Shown here: positions 53,413-63,975 of the stretch, in pieces
Layout: the number at the start of each line of letters is the position of its first letter
Numbering within the stretch: the first letter of the stretch is position 1
The notes under the pieces: generated by a model
Told to the model about the DNA's origin: nothing
What the model saw: the letters and a program-made list of their open reading frames with translations, nothing else
Databases searched by the model: none
Made by a program: the position numbers and the translations under genes
From: Lysobacter antibioticus
Lineage (GTDB): Bacteria > Pseudomonadota > Gammaproteobacteria > Xanthomonadales > Xanthomonadaceae
DNA: 64,000 nucleotides
Assembly (NCBI RefSeq): GCF_001442535.1
Contig: NZ_CP013141.1
Coordinates: 3,963,797-4,027,796 of the forward strand
Direction: 5' to 3'

Positions 53413-55992
53413 TCAACTCCGCATCCGGCCGAGGCAGTAATCGCGCAGGTCGTTCGGGGCCAGCCCCGGGGCGAACAAAAAGCCTTGGCCGATGGCGACC
53501 CCGAGCTCGCGCAGGAAGGCGCGCTGGCGTTCGGTTTCGATGCCTTCGGCGACCAGGCCGAGGCCGAGGCTGCGGGCGATGCCGGTGACGGCCTGGCACA
53601 CGGCGACGTCGGACTGGTTGTCGGGCACGCCCTGGACGAACAACTGGCTCAGCTTGAGGCCGTGGATCGGCAGCCGGCGCAGGTAGTTGAGGGCGCTGTA
53701 GCCTTCGCCGAAATCGTCGATCGACAGGCTCACGCCGAGTTCGCGCAGGCGGGCGAAGGTGCGCACGGTGTCGGGCGCGTCCTCGATCAGTACGCGCTCG
53801 GTGAATTCCAGTTCCAGCGCGCTGCCGGACAGGCCGTACTCGGACAGGGCCTCGGTGACGCTGTTGGCGAGGTCGTCGCCGAGGAACTGGCGATAGGACA
53901 CGTTGACCGCGACGCGCTCGATGCGCAGGCCCTGGTCGCGCCACTCGCGCAGTTGCCGGCAGGCCTCGTGCAGCACCCAGCCGCCGATGCCGACGATGTC
54001 GCCGGTGGTTTCGGCGTGGCCGATGAAACGGTCCGGGCGCATCTCGCCGAGCGAGCGGTTGCGCCAGCGGATCAGGGCTTCGACCGCGATCACGCTGCCG
54101 TCGCTGAGATCGACCTGCGGTTGATAGACCAGGTGCAATTCGTCGTTGTGCACGGCGCGCCGCAGATGGGTTTCCAGTTGCAGGCGGTGCAGTTGTTGTT
54201 CGGCCAGTTCCGGGGTGAAGGCCTGCCAGCTGTTGCGGCCGCGGCGCTTGCTGTCGTACATGGCGACGTCGGCGCTCTGGATCAGCTGCTGGGCGGTACG
54301 GCCGTCGAGCGGCGACTGGGCGATGCCGATGCTCGCGGTGATGCTGAATTCTTCGCCGTCGACGCGGAAGCTGTCGCCGAAGGTTTCCAGGATCGAATCG
54401 GCGATGCGCTCGGCGCGCTGCGGTTCGCCGTCGAGCGAGCAGACCACCAGGAATTCGTCGCCGCCGAAGCGGGCGATCTGTGCGCGCTCGCCCACGGCCT
54501 GGCGGATGCGTCGCGCCGCCGAGGCCAGCAGGCGGTCGCCGGCGGCATGGCCGAGCACGTCGTTGACGACCTTGAAGCGGTCCAGATCGATGTAGAGCAC
54601 GGCGATCGGCGACTGCGGGAAGGTATCGAGACGTTGTTCGAGTTCGGCCTGCACGGCGTCGCGGTTGAGCAGGCCGGTCAGCGGATCGCTGCGCGCCTGG
54701 ATGCGCAAGTGCTCCTCTTCGAGCTTGCGTTCGGTGATGTCCTGCAGGGTGCCGGTGATGACCTGGCCGATCGGCTCGCCGGTGCCGGCATCGCCGATCA
54801 CGCGCACCCAGAAGCTGCTGCCGTCCGGGCGCAGGCCTTGCACTTCCAGGTCCAGGCCGCGGCCGTTGCCGAGGCTGCGTTCGAGTCCGTTGCGCAGGCG
54901 GTGGCGGTCGAGCGGGCGCAGGCAGTTGAGCAGTTCCTCGATCGAGATCAGCGGCGTGTCGTAACCGAGGATGTGGGTGGCCTCGTCGGTCAGGTACAGA
55001 CGGTCGCGGCCCGAGTCCCATTCCCAGCCGCCGATGTGCGCCAGCGCCTGGGCGCGGTCGAACAGGGCGCTGTCGCGCTTGAGCGCGGTGACGTTGGAGA
55101 ACAGCGCGAACACCTGGTGCGGGCGGTCGCCGCCGGCCGGGAAGCGCGGCACCGCGGTCACCGACAGCCAGATCAGTTCGCGGCGGTCGCGGTGATACAG
55201 GCCGAGCACGGTGCTTTCGACGATGCGGCCGGTCGACAGGGCGACAGTGGACGGATACTGGTCCCGGCTGAGTTCGTGGCCGCGCTCGTCGATCACCATC
55301 CACTGCCCGGAGCGCAGTTCGTCGGCGATGCTTTCGCCGCTGTGCAGCGACAGCAGGCGCATCGCCGCGCTGTTGGCATAGACGATGCGCAGATTGTCGT
55401 CCTGCACGATCACGCCGCGATCGATCAGCTCGACCAACTCGCGGAAACGCAGCTCGGCTTCCTGGCGATTGCTGAGGTCGCGGGCGATGGCGATGATGCG
55501 GCGCTGGCCCTGGTGGATGAAGCCGGCCGAATGCACCTCCACCGGAAAGCGGGTGCCGTCGCCGCGTTTGTTGGTGACCTCGATGATGTAGCTCTGGCCG
55601 CGGTTGAGCGTTTCCCACACCGGGATCAGGTGATCGCGCGGCAGTTCCGGATTGAGGATATGGATCGGCTGGCCGAGGATCTCGTCGCGGATGCGCCGGT
55701 GTTCCTGGGTGCCGTGGCGATTGATCTCGATCACCGTGCCCTCTTCGTCGAGCACGGTGACCAGGTCGGGAATCGCATCGAAGGCGGCGCGGTACAGGCA
55801 GGCGTGATCGGCCCCGGCGGCCTCGTGTCCGCTGCCGCCACGGCGCAAAGCCTCGGCGGCATCGCCGAGCACGCGGCGCAAGCCCTGGTCGAGGGCGGGG
55901 TCGTCCAAGGCGCGTTCGAGCGCCGCCAGCGTGTCCGCCACCGAGGCTTGCGCCGATGGAAGCGGAGCGTCCGCGGGCGCGCCGGGCTTCAC
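53413..55992 (-). CDS. PAS-PAS-PAS-GGDEF-EAL cyclic di-GMP signalling protein
   Basis: An 859-residue cytoplasmic protein. Three PAS domains (about 70-190, 190-320, 325-440) precede a GGDEF domain with intact RFGGDEF (about 510) and an EAL domain with VEALIRW, LEFTERVL, IDDFGEGYSALNYL, VAEGIET and QGFLF. Most catalytic EAL residues are kept, but the aspartate normally two residues after the active-site lysine is serine (LKLSQLFV). No RxxD I-site precedes GGDEF. The GTG at 55992 overlaps the HMG-CoA lyase stop as GTGA. No transmembrane segment is seen. Confidence 0.9.
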   Translation of the reverse strand: MKPGAPADAPLPSAQASVADTLAALERALDDPALDQGLRRVLGDAAEALRRGGSGHEAAGADHACLYRAAFDAIPDLVTVLDEEGTVIEINRHGTQEHRRIRDEILGQPIHILNPELPRDHLIPVWETLNRGQSYIIEVTNKRGDGTRFPVEVHSAGFIHQGQRRIIAIARDLSNRQEAELRFRELVELIDRGVIVQDDNLRIVYANSAAMRLLSLHSGESIADELRSGQWMVIDERGHELSRDQYPSTVALSTGRIVESTVLGLYHRDRRELIWLSVTAVPRFPAGGDRPHQVFALFSNVTALKRDSALFDRAQALAHIGGWEWDSGRDRLYLTDEATHILGYDTPLISIEELLNCLRPLDRHRLRNGLERSLGNGRGLDLEVQGLRPDGSSFWVRVIGDAGTGEPIGQVITGTLQDITERKLEEEHLRIQARSDPLTGLLNRDAVQAELEQRLDTFPQSPIAVLYIDLDRFKVVNDVLGHAAGDRLLASAARRIRQAVGERAQIARFGGDEFLVVCSLDGEPQRAERIADSILETFGDSFRVDGEEFSITASIGIAQSPLDGRTAQQLIQSADVAMYDSKRRGRNSWQAFTPELAEQQLHRLQLETHLRRAVHNDELHLVYQPQVDLSDGSVIAVEALIRWRNRSLGEMRPDRFIGHAETTGDIVGIGGWVLHEACRQLREWRDQGLRIERVAVNVSYRQFLGDDLANSVTEALSEYGLSGSALELEFTERVLIEDAPDTVRTFARLRELGVSLSIDDFGEGYSALNYLRRLPIHGLKLSQLFVQGVPDNQSDVAVCQAVTGIARSLGLGLVAEGIETERQRAFLRELGVAIGQGFLFAPGLAPNDLRDYCLGRMRS

Positions 55993-56885
55993 GCGGCGAG
56001 GGCCTTGCCGACCTTGCTGCCGGTTTCGCGGCCGAGCAGGCCGGCCAACCAGCGCCCGGTTTCGGCCAGTGCGTCGAGATCGACGCCGGTCTCGATGCCG
56101 AGCCCGTGCAGCATGTAGACCACGTCTTCGCTGGCGACGTTGCCGCTGGCGCCCTTGGCGTAGGGGCAGCCGCCGGTGCCGGAGACCGCCGAGTCGACCA
56201 CGGCCACGCCTTCTTCCAGGCAGGCCAGGATGTTCGACAGGGCCTGGCCATAGGTGTCGTGGAAGTGCACGGCCAAGGCCGCGGTCGGCACCTCCGAGGC
56301 CACCGCCTTGAACATCGCCCGCGCCTTGCCCGGCGTGCCGACGCCGATGGTGTCGCCGAGCGAAACCTCGTAGCAGCCCATCGCATGCAGCGCGCGCGCC
56401 ACGCGCACCACGTCGGCGACCGGCACCGCGCCTTGGTAGGGGCAGCCGAGCACGGTCGAGACATAGCCGCGTACCGCGACGCCGTCGGCCTTGGCGCGCG
56501 CCATCACCGGTTCGAAGCGGGCCAGCGACTCGTCGATGCTGGCGTTGATGTTGGTGCGGTTGAACGCTTCCGAGGCCGCGGTGAACACCGCGATCTCTTC
56601 CACGCCGACCGCGCGTGCGCGTTCGTAGCCTTGCTCGTTCGGCACCAGCACCGGGTAGTGCACGCCGGGCTTGCGATGGATGCCGGCGAAGACCTCGGCG
56701 GCGTCGGCGAGCTGCGGCACCCATTTCGGGCTGACGAAACTGGTCGCTTCGATGCTGCGCAGGCCGGTCGCCGACAGGCGATCGATCAGGGCGATCTTGT
56801 CGGCGGTGGCGATCTGCGTCTTCTCGTTCTGCAGTCCGTCGCGCGGACCGACTTCGACGATACGTACGGAAGCGGGCTGGGTCAT
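55989..56885 (-). CDS. Hydroxymethylglutaryl-CoA lyase
   Basis: A 298-residue TIM-barrel lyase splitting HMG-CoA into acetyl-CoA and acetoacetate at the end of leucine breakdown. VGPRDGLQNEKTQIATADKI gives the first metal ligand, AVHFHDTYGQALSNILACLE the HxH, and VSGTGGCPYAKGASGNVASE the signature with the catalytic cysteine. The ATG at 56885 overlaps the lipoprotein stop by four bases and the stop overlaps the GGDEF-EAL start. Confidence 0.95.
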   Translation of the reverse strand: MTQPASVRIVEVGPRDGLQNEKTQIATADKIALIDRLSATGLRSIEATSFVSPKWVPQLADAAEVFAGIHRKPGVHYPVLVPNEQGYERARAVGVEEIAVFTAASEAFNRTNINASIDESLARFEPVMARAKADGVAVRGYVSTVLGCPYQGAVPVADVVRVARALHAMGCYEVSLGDTIGVGTPGKARAMFKAVASEVPTAALAVHFHDTYGQALSNILACLEEGVAVVDSAVSGTGGCPYAKGASGNVASEDVVYMLHGLGIETGVDLDALAETGRWLAGLLGRETGSKVGKALAA

Positions 56886-57514
56886 CGTGTGTCCTTGGCG
56901 GTGGCGCGTTGCAGCACCATGGCTTTCTTGTCGGTGTCGTAGAGCAGACCTGCGTGCTCTTCGAGGGTGTCGCGCAGTTGTTGCGACGTGCCCTCGACCA
57001 GGGCGAAGCGGTCTTCGAGTTTGCGCCCGCGCAAGCTGCCGGCGGCGATCGCCGTCAGTGCGCGTTGCGAGTCGGGCAACCAGGCGTTGGCCTGGTCGCC
57101 TTCGATGCGGTACAGGACCAGGAATACGGCGCCGGCCGGCGTGGTCTTGCTGAGTTGCTTGTGCTCGGCCCCGATCGCACGCTCGGCATCGGCCGGGGTC
57201 AGCACGATATAGCGATCGCGTTCGATCCTGAAACCGGTCAGGTCGAGCGCGACCGGTTGCTCGCGCAGGCCCGGCCAGTCTTCGGTGTGGCAGCGCGCGT
57301 CGATACGGATGCGTTTGGCGACGCCGTCGGCGCGCAGGTTCCACTCGCCGGGCAGTTCCGGGTCGCAACTGCGTTCGGCCACCGGCGAGCGCTCGAAGGC
57401 GACGCAGCCGGTCAGCAGGCCCAGCGATACCGTCAGGGCGCCGAGCAGCGCGCCGCACCGGCGCGGCGCGGTCGCGGACGAGGGCTGGGCGCGATCGGGC
57501 GGGGTCGCTTTCAT
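56882..57514 (-). CDS. Putative lipoprotein
   Basis: A 210-residue protein with a lipoprotein signal: a hydrophobic core (ALLGALTVSLGLLTGC) ending in the lipobox LLTGC. The mature part is a soluble domain with several cysteines (SCDPELPGEWNLRADGVAKR, DARCHTEDW) and a C-terminal helical region. A similar fold occurs in uncharacterised lipoproteins of this family of bacteria; function unknown. Its stop overlaps the HMG-CoA lyase start, making it the first gene of a coupled trio. Confidence 0.75.
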   Translation of the reverse strand: MKATPPDRAQPSSATAPRRCGALLGALTVSLGLLTGCVAFERSPVAERSCDPELPGEWNLRADGVAKRIRIDARCHTEDWPGLREQPVALDLTGFRIERDRYIVLTPADAERAIGAEHKQLSKTTPAGAVFLVLYRIEGDQANAWLPDSQRALTAIAAGSLRGRKLEDRFALVEGTSQQLRDTLEEHAGLLYDTDKKAMVLQRATAKDTR

Positions 57515-58029
57515 CGAGGGCCGTTGGGCATGGGGCGGTAGGACCGAATGATCGGGCGCGAGAGCTCCGCTGCGAAAGCCATCATGAGCCCGGAAAGCGG
57601 CAAAGCTCAAGCGCAAGTCTGGGTTGCGTCATCGCAAGGGCGGTTTCCCGGTCGCGGCCGCGGGCTGCGGCCCCATGCCCGTGCCGTTGCTTGCTGTGCC
57701 GGCCCGGTTCTCCGGTTATGCCCGTAGTTCATCTTTGGAAAAACCGGTGCAGTTCCCCCTTTGGAAGGGGGAGGGGGATTGGCTTTTGCTCGTCCCGGCC
57801 GATGTGTCCCGGAGCGCAGAGCAAATCCCCCGCGCGATGAGGTTCACGGCGGCATCGGACTTGCGTTGCGCGCCGCCCCCTTTTCCAAAGGGGCGATTTC
57901 ACGATGGTTGGCGATCTTTTCCCCGCCGAGCTGTTCCTCGCTTTGCCCGTGCAGCTCCCCCTTTGGAAAAGGGGCAGGGGGACTGCTTTTGCAACTCCAG
58001 TCGCAGCGCAGAGCCCCCGCCGCCCGATC
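57515..58029. other. Intergenic region with CCCCCTTTGGAA repeats
   Basis: About 515 bases between mccA and the lipoprotein gene (both minus). It holds three related repeats annotated separately and no credible gene. It must contain the promoter for the lipoprotein-lyase-GGDEF/EAL unit if that is separate. Confidence 0.5.
57751..57982. repeat. Three CCCCCTTTGGAA-type palindromic repeats
   Basis: Copies at about 57751-57778 (TTCCCCCTTTGGAAGGGGGA), 57874-57900 (inverted: GCCCCCTTTTCCAAAGGGGC) and 57951-57982 (TCCCCCTTTGGAAAAGGGGC), each a small inverted repeat. Confidence 0.82.
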
Positions 58030-60063
<2,034 letters not shown>

Positions 60064-60247
60064 GAAGGAGCACGCCGATCGGGCGCCGCAGCGCAAGGTG
60101 GAAGGAGGCCGCGCTACGAACCGGTCGCGCGCGGCCTGGGTATTTTCGCCTATGCATCGGCGCGATGGAGCGAGTTGGAACTCCGTGCCAAGGCGCCGCT
60201 CGCGGCACGCCGTCGCAATACCGCGATGCGGTCGTGCGCGGTCGCCA

Positions 60248-60637
60248 TCAGGCGGCCGGTGCGTGGCACACGGCCTCGACGTTGTTGCCGTCGGGGTCGA
60301 TCACATAGGCGCCGTAGTAATTGGGATGGTAGTGCGCGCGCACGCCCGGTGCGCCGTTGTCGCTGGCGCCGGCGGCCAGGGCTTCTGCGTGGAAGGCATC
60401 GACTGCGGCACGGCTGCCCGCGCTGAAGGCGACATGGGCGCCGCCGCAGGGCTTGCCGCTCTTGCTGATCCAGAACACGGGGCGCTGCGGCGGGCCGAAG
60501 CCGAACACTTCGTCGCCGCCGGTGATCTCCTTGCCGATCGTCGTCACCAGGCCGTAGCCCAGTGGCGCCAGTACGCGCAGATAGAAGTCGCGGCTGCGCA
60601 GGTGGTCGGCGGTGGACAGGCCGAGATGGTCGAGCAT
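60248..60637 (-). CDS. VOC family protein (glyoxalase-like)
   Basis: A 129-residue single-domain VOC protein: MLDHLGLSTADHLRSRDFYL, VFWISKSGKPCGGAHVAFSA, HYHPNYYGAYVIDPDGNNVE and AVCHAPAA. The HxxL start, central HVAF and C-terminal DPDGNNVE-A are the usual metal-site positions. The ATG at 60637 follows AAGGAGCG. It sits between the hydratase and the carboxylase on the same strand, so it may be co-transcribed with the leucine genes; function unknown. Confidence 0.85.
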   Translation of the reverse strand: MLDHLGLSTADHLRSRDFYLRVLAPLGYGLVTTIGKEITGGDEVFGFGPPQRPVFWISKSGKPCGGAHVAFSAGSRAAVDAFHAEALAAGASDNGAPGVRAHYHPNYYGAYVIDPDGNNVEAVCHAPAA

Positions 60638-60662
60638 GGGGCGCTCCTTGGACGGCGGGCCC

Positions 60663-61445
60663 TTACGGGCACCAGTGGGCTTTGCGCTTGTCGAGGAAGG
60701 CCGACAGACCTTCCTGGCCCTCGGACGATACCCGCAGCGCCGCGATGAGCGCGGCATTGTCGGCGTCCAGGCGGACGCCGTCGCGTTCGCCGGCGACCCG
60801 ACGGACCAGCGTCTTGGCCTGGGCGGCGGCGTGCGGGCCGGCCTTGAGCAACAGCGCGATCTGCTGCGCGACCGCGGCGTCGAGGGCGTCCTCGGCGACC
60901 ACTTCGTGGAGCAGGCCGATGCGCAGGGCGGTGGCGGCGTCGAAGATTTCCGCGGTCGCGAACCAGCGCCGCGACTCGCGCGCGCCGATCGCCTCGATCA
61001 CGTACGGCGAAATCACCGCCGGCAGCAGGCCCAGCTTGCTTTCGGTCAGGCCGAATTTGGCCGCGGGGGCGGCCAGGGCGATGTCGCAGCAGGCGACCAG
61101 GCCGACGCCGCCGCCGAAGGCGGCGCCGTGGACCCGGGCGATGGTCGGCTTGGGCAATTCGTTGAGGGTGCGCATCAGCCGCGCCAGGGCCAGGGCGTCC
61201 TCGCGGTTGGCCGCTTCGCTGGCCGCGGCCATGCCGCGCATCCAGTTGAGGTCGGCGCCGGCCGAGAACGAGGCGCCTTCGCCCTCGATCACCACCACCC
61301 GCACCTCGTCGTCGCCGGCCACGGCTTCCAGCGCACCGGTCAGCGCCGCGATCAGGATGGCGTCGAAGGCGTTGTGCAGCTCCGGACGATTCAGGCGCAG
61401 GCGGGCGACAGGGCCCTCGCGCAGGCTCAGCAGCGGATGCGACAT
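60663..61445 (-). CDS. Enoyl-CoA hydratase family, probable methylglutaconyl-CoA hydratase
   Basis: A 260-residue crotonase: RLNRPELHNAFDAILIAALT, EGEGASFSAGADLNWMRGMA (oxyanion hole and the NWM typical of methylglutaconyl-CoA hydratases) and HGAAFGGGVGLVACCDIALA. The catalytic glutamate is in LTESKLGLLPAVISPYVIEA. It hydrates 3-methylglutaconyl-CoA to HMG-CoA, the step between the carboxylase and the lyase found downstream. First gene of the minus-strand group, divergent from feoA. Confidence 0.88.
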   Translation of the reverse strand: MSHPLLSLREGPVARLRLNRPELHNAFDAILIAALTGALEAVAGDDEVRVVVIEGEGASFSAGADLNWMRGMAAASEAANREDALALARLMRTLNELPKPTIARVHGAAFGGGVGLVACCDIALAAPAAKFGLTESKLGLLPAVISPYVIEAIGARESRRWFATAEIFDAATALRIGLLHEVVAEDALDAAVAQQIALLLKAGPHAAAQAKTLVRRVAGERDGVRLDADNAALIAALRVSSEGQEGLSAFLDKRKAHWCP

Positions 61446-61523
61446 GGGGGATAGGGAGTTTGTAGGAGTTGGCGAATGATACCGTTCAGCTTGCCGCGTC
61501 CGCTCCTGTACGGTCGGCGGTGC

Positions 61524-61545
61524 TAGAATGAGAACAATTCCCATT
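61524..61545 (+). promoter_or_regulatory. Fur box overlapping the feo promoter
   Basis: A 19-bp inverted repeat, AATGAGAA-CAA-TTCCCATT (61527-61545), with one mismatch between arms, close to the Fur consensus. It overlaps a -10-like TAGAAT at 61524-61529 and lies 31 bases before the feoA start. Iron-dependent repression is inferred. Confidence 0.75.
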
Positions 61546-61575
61546 TGGGACGCCACCGTTCGTGGAAGCCACCCT

Positions 61576-61830
61576 TTGAAGCTGTCCGAACTGCCGCGCC
61601 GCACCGCGGCCACGGTCGAGTCCGTCGATGACCAGATTGCCAACGACACCATCGCAAGACGCCTGCGCGAACTGGGTTTCGTCAGCGGCGAGCGGGTCGA
61701 AGTAGTGGCCGCCGGCCCGCTCTCGGCCGAACCCTTGCTGGTCCAGGTCGGCTATACGCGCTTCGCCCTGCGCCGCAGCGAAGCCGCGCGCGTGCAAGTG
61801 AAGATGCTGGACGCGGAGCCGCGCTCATGA
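61576..61830 (+). CDS. feoA: FeoA, SH3-fold ferrous iron transport accessory protein
   Basis: An 84-residue protein: LKLSELPRRTAATVESVDDQ, ARRLRELGFVSGERVEVVAA, PLLVQVGYTRFALRRSEAAR-V. The TTG at 61576 with GGAAG seven bases upstream is taken as start. An ATG at 61528 would lie inside the Fur box and add residues not seen in the family. FeoA is thought to modulate FeoB. Its stop overlaps feoB (ATGA). Confidence 0.88.
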   Translation: MKLSELPRRTAATVESVDDQIANDTIARRLRELGFVSGERVEVVAAGPLSAEPLLVQVGYTRFALRRSEAARVQVKMLDAEPRS

Positions 61831-63698
61831 ACGCCGCCGTCGCCGAACCCCTGCGCGTGGCCCTGGTCGGCAACCCGAACTGCGGCAAGACAGCGCTGTT
61901 CAATCTGCTGACCGGCAGCCGCCAGAAGGTCGCCAACTACGCCGGCGTCACCGTCGAGCGCAAGGAAGGCCGTTTGCGCGCGCCATCGGGCCGCACTTAT
62001 GCCGTGCTCGATCTGCCCGGCGCTTACAGCCTGCAGGCGGCGAGCCTGGACGAAGCGGTCACCCGCGACCTGGTGCGCGGTTTCTATCCCGGCGAACGCG
62101 CGCCCGACGTGCTGCTGTGCGTGGTCGATGCGACCAACCTGCGCCTGCACCTGCGCTTCGCCCTGGAGCTGCGCGAACTCGGCCGGCCGATGGTGGTGGC
62201 GATCAACATGATGGACGCGGCCAAGCGCCGCGGCATCGAGATCGACCTGGCCGCGCTGGAGCGCGAGCTCGGCGTGCCGGTGGTGCCGACGGTCGCGGTC
62301 AAGCGCGACGGCGCCCACGCGCTGGTCGCCATGCTCGACCGCATCGCGGTCGAGCCGCGCGAACCGCACGAGCCGCGCGTGCGTCTCGGCGAAGGCGCCG
62401 ACCTGCATGCCGAAACCCGCCGTCTGCTCGCCTTGACCGTGACCATGCCCACCCGCACCGCCAAGGTCGACGACGTGCTCGACCGCTGGCTGCTGCATCC
62501 GGTGCTTGGCCTGGTGACCCTGGCGGTGGTGATGTTCCTGATCTTCCAGGCGGTGTACGCCTGGGCGACGCCGTTGATGGACGGCATCGAGGCGGTCACC
62601 GCCTGGGTCGGCGAATCGGTCAACGCGACCCTGCCGGAAGGGCCGCTGCGCAGTCTGTTGGTCGACGGCATCATCGCCGGCCTCGGCGGCGTGATCGTGT
62701 TCCTGCCGCAGATCCTGATCCTGTTCGCCTTCATCCTGGCGCTGGAGGAGTCGGGCTATCTGCCGCGCGCGGCGTTCCTGCTCGACCGCATGATGGCCAG
62801 CGCCGGTCTGTCCGGGCGCTCGTTCATTCCGTTGTTGTCGAGCTTCGCCTGCGCCATCCCCGGCATCATGGCGACGCGGTCGATTCAGGACCCGCGCGAC
62901 CGCCTGGCGACGATCCTGGTCGCGCCGCTGATGACCTGTTCGGCGCGCCTGCCGGTATACGCCTTGCTGATCGGCGCCTTCATTCCGCAGCGCGAGGTCT
63001 GGGGCGTGTTGAACCTGCAGGGGCTGGTGCTGTTCGGCCTGTACATGGCCGGCATCCTCAGCGCGCTCATGGTGTCGTGGGTGATGAAGAAGTGGCGCCG
63101 CGACAAGAGCGAACACGCCTTGTTGCTGGAGCTGCCCTCGTACCGCATACCGCATCCGCGCGATCTGCTGATCGGCCTGTGGGAACGCGCCTGGATCTTC
63201 CTGCGCCGGGTCGGCGGCATCATTCTGTCGCTGACCATCCTGCTGTGGTTCTTGTTGTCGTTCCCGGGCGCGCCCGAGGGCGCGACCATGCCGGCCATCG
63301 ACTACAGCTTCGCCGGCCGCATCGGCCACGCCATGACCGCGGTGTTCGCGCCGATCGGCTTCAACTGGCAGATCTGCATCGCCCTGATCCCGGGCATGGC
63401 CGCGCGCGAAGTCGCGGTGGCCTCGCTGGCGACGGTGTACGCCTTGTCCGCGGCCGACGACGAAGCCGCCGCGCAGGCACTGAGCCCGATCATCACCGAC
63501 ACCTGGTCGCTGGCGACGGCTTTGTCCTTGCTGGTCTGGTTCATCTACGCGCCGCAGTGCCTGTCGACCCTGGCAACGATCCGCCGCGAGACCAATTCGT
63601 GGAAGCAGGTGGCGATCAGCGCCGGCTATCTGTTCGCGCTGGCCTATCTGGCCTCGTTGCTGACCTACCAGGTCGCCGTCGCCTTGGGAGCGGGCTGA
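61827..63698 (+). CDS. feoB: FeoB, ferrous iron transporter
   Basis: A 623-residue membrane protein. The N-terminal G domain has G1 GNPNCGKT (15-22), DLPGAYSL (G3) and NMMDAAKRR (G4, here NMMD). About ten transmembrane helices follow, with the Gate motifs LPRAAFLLDRMMASAGLSGR and IPLLSSFACAIPGIMATRSI. It is shorter than E. coli FeoB (773), as in many relatives, because the region after the G domain is compact. It imports Fe(II) across the inner membrane. Followed after three bases by a small Cys-rich membrane protein. Confidence 0.95.
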   Translation: MNAAVAEPLRVALVGNPNCGKTALFNLLTGSRQKVANYAGVTVERKEGRLRAPSGRTYAVLDLPGAYSLQAASLDEAVTRDLVRGFYPGERAPDVLLCVVDATNLRLHLRFALELRELGRPMVVAINMMDAAKRRGIEIDLAALERELGVPVVPTVAVKRDGAHALVAMLDRIAVEPREPHEPRVRLGEGADLHAETRRLLALTVTMPTRTAKVDDVLDRWLLHPVLGLVTLAVVMFLIFQAVYAWATPLMDGIEAVTAWVGESVNATLPEGPLRSLLVDGIIAGLGGVIVFLPQILILFAFILALEESGYLPRAAFLLDRMMASAGLSGRSFIPLLSSFACAIPGIMATRSIQDPRDRLATILVAPLMTCSARLPVYALLIGAFIPQREVWGVLNLQGLVLFGLYMAGILSALMVSWVMKKWRRDKSEHALLLELPSYRIPHPRDLLIGLWERAWIFLRRVGGIILSLTILLWFLLSFPGAPEGATMPAIDYSFAGRIGHAMTAVFAPIGFNWQICIALIPGMAAREVAVASLATVYALSAADDEAAAQALSPIITDTWSLATALSLLVWFIYAPQCLSTLATIRRETNSWKQVAISAGYLFALAYLASLLTYQVAVALGAG

Positions 63699-63701
63699 GC
63701 C

Positions 63702-63944
63702 ATGGACGCCGGGCTGTTCGCGCAGTACGTGGTGATCGCGATCGCGGTGCTGGCCAGCACCGTGGTGGTGGCGCGCAAACAGTTCCCCGGCGGCGTGCGC
63801 CGCCTGCGCGTGGCCTGCGCGCTGCCGCTGGTGCGCGACGGCCGGCCGCCGTGGCTGCGCCGGATCGGCAAGGCGATCGCGCCGGCGCCGCGCGCGGCCG
63901 GGCCGAATTGCGCCGGTTGCGACAGCTGCGGACCGTCGGACTGA
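63702..63944 (+). CDS. Small Cys-rich membrane protein of the feo operon (DUF6587-like)
   Basis: An 80-residue protein with one N-terminal transmembrane helix (LFAQYVVIAIAVLASTVVVA), a basic middle and a C-terminal CAGCDSCGPSD tail. Position after feoB and the terminal cysteine cluster recall FeoC or FeoB-associated Cys-rich proteins, though sequence similarity to FeoC is not evident. Likely accessory to FeoB, possibly binding iron or an iron-sulfur cluster; inferred. Confidence 0.75.
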   Translation: MDAGLFAQYVVIAIAVLASTVVVARKQFPGGVRRLRVACALPLVRDGRPPWLRRIGKAIAPAPRAAGPNCAGCDSCGPSD

Positions 63945-63975
63945 GCCGCGCGTAGTTCGAGACACCGCACAGAAC

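Noticed and set aside
53485..56118. An 877-codon plus-strand frame opposite the GGDEF-EAL gene
   Set aside because: A shadow frame; the minus strand has intact PAS, GGDEF and EAL motifs.
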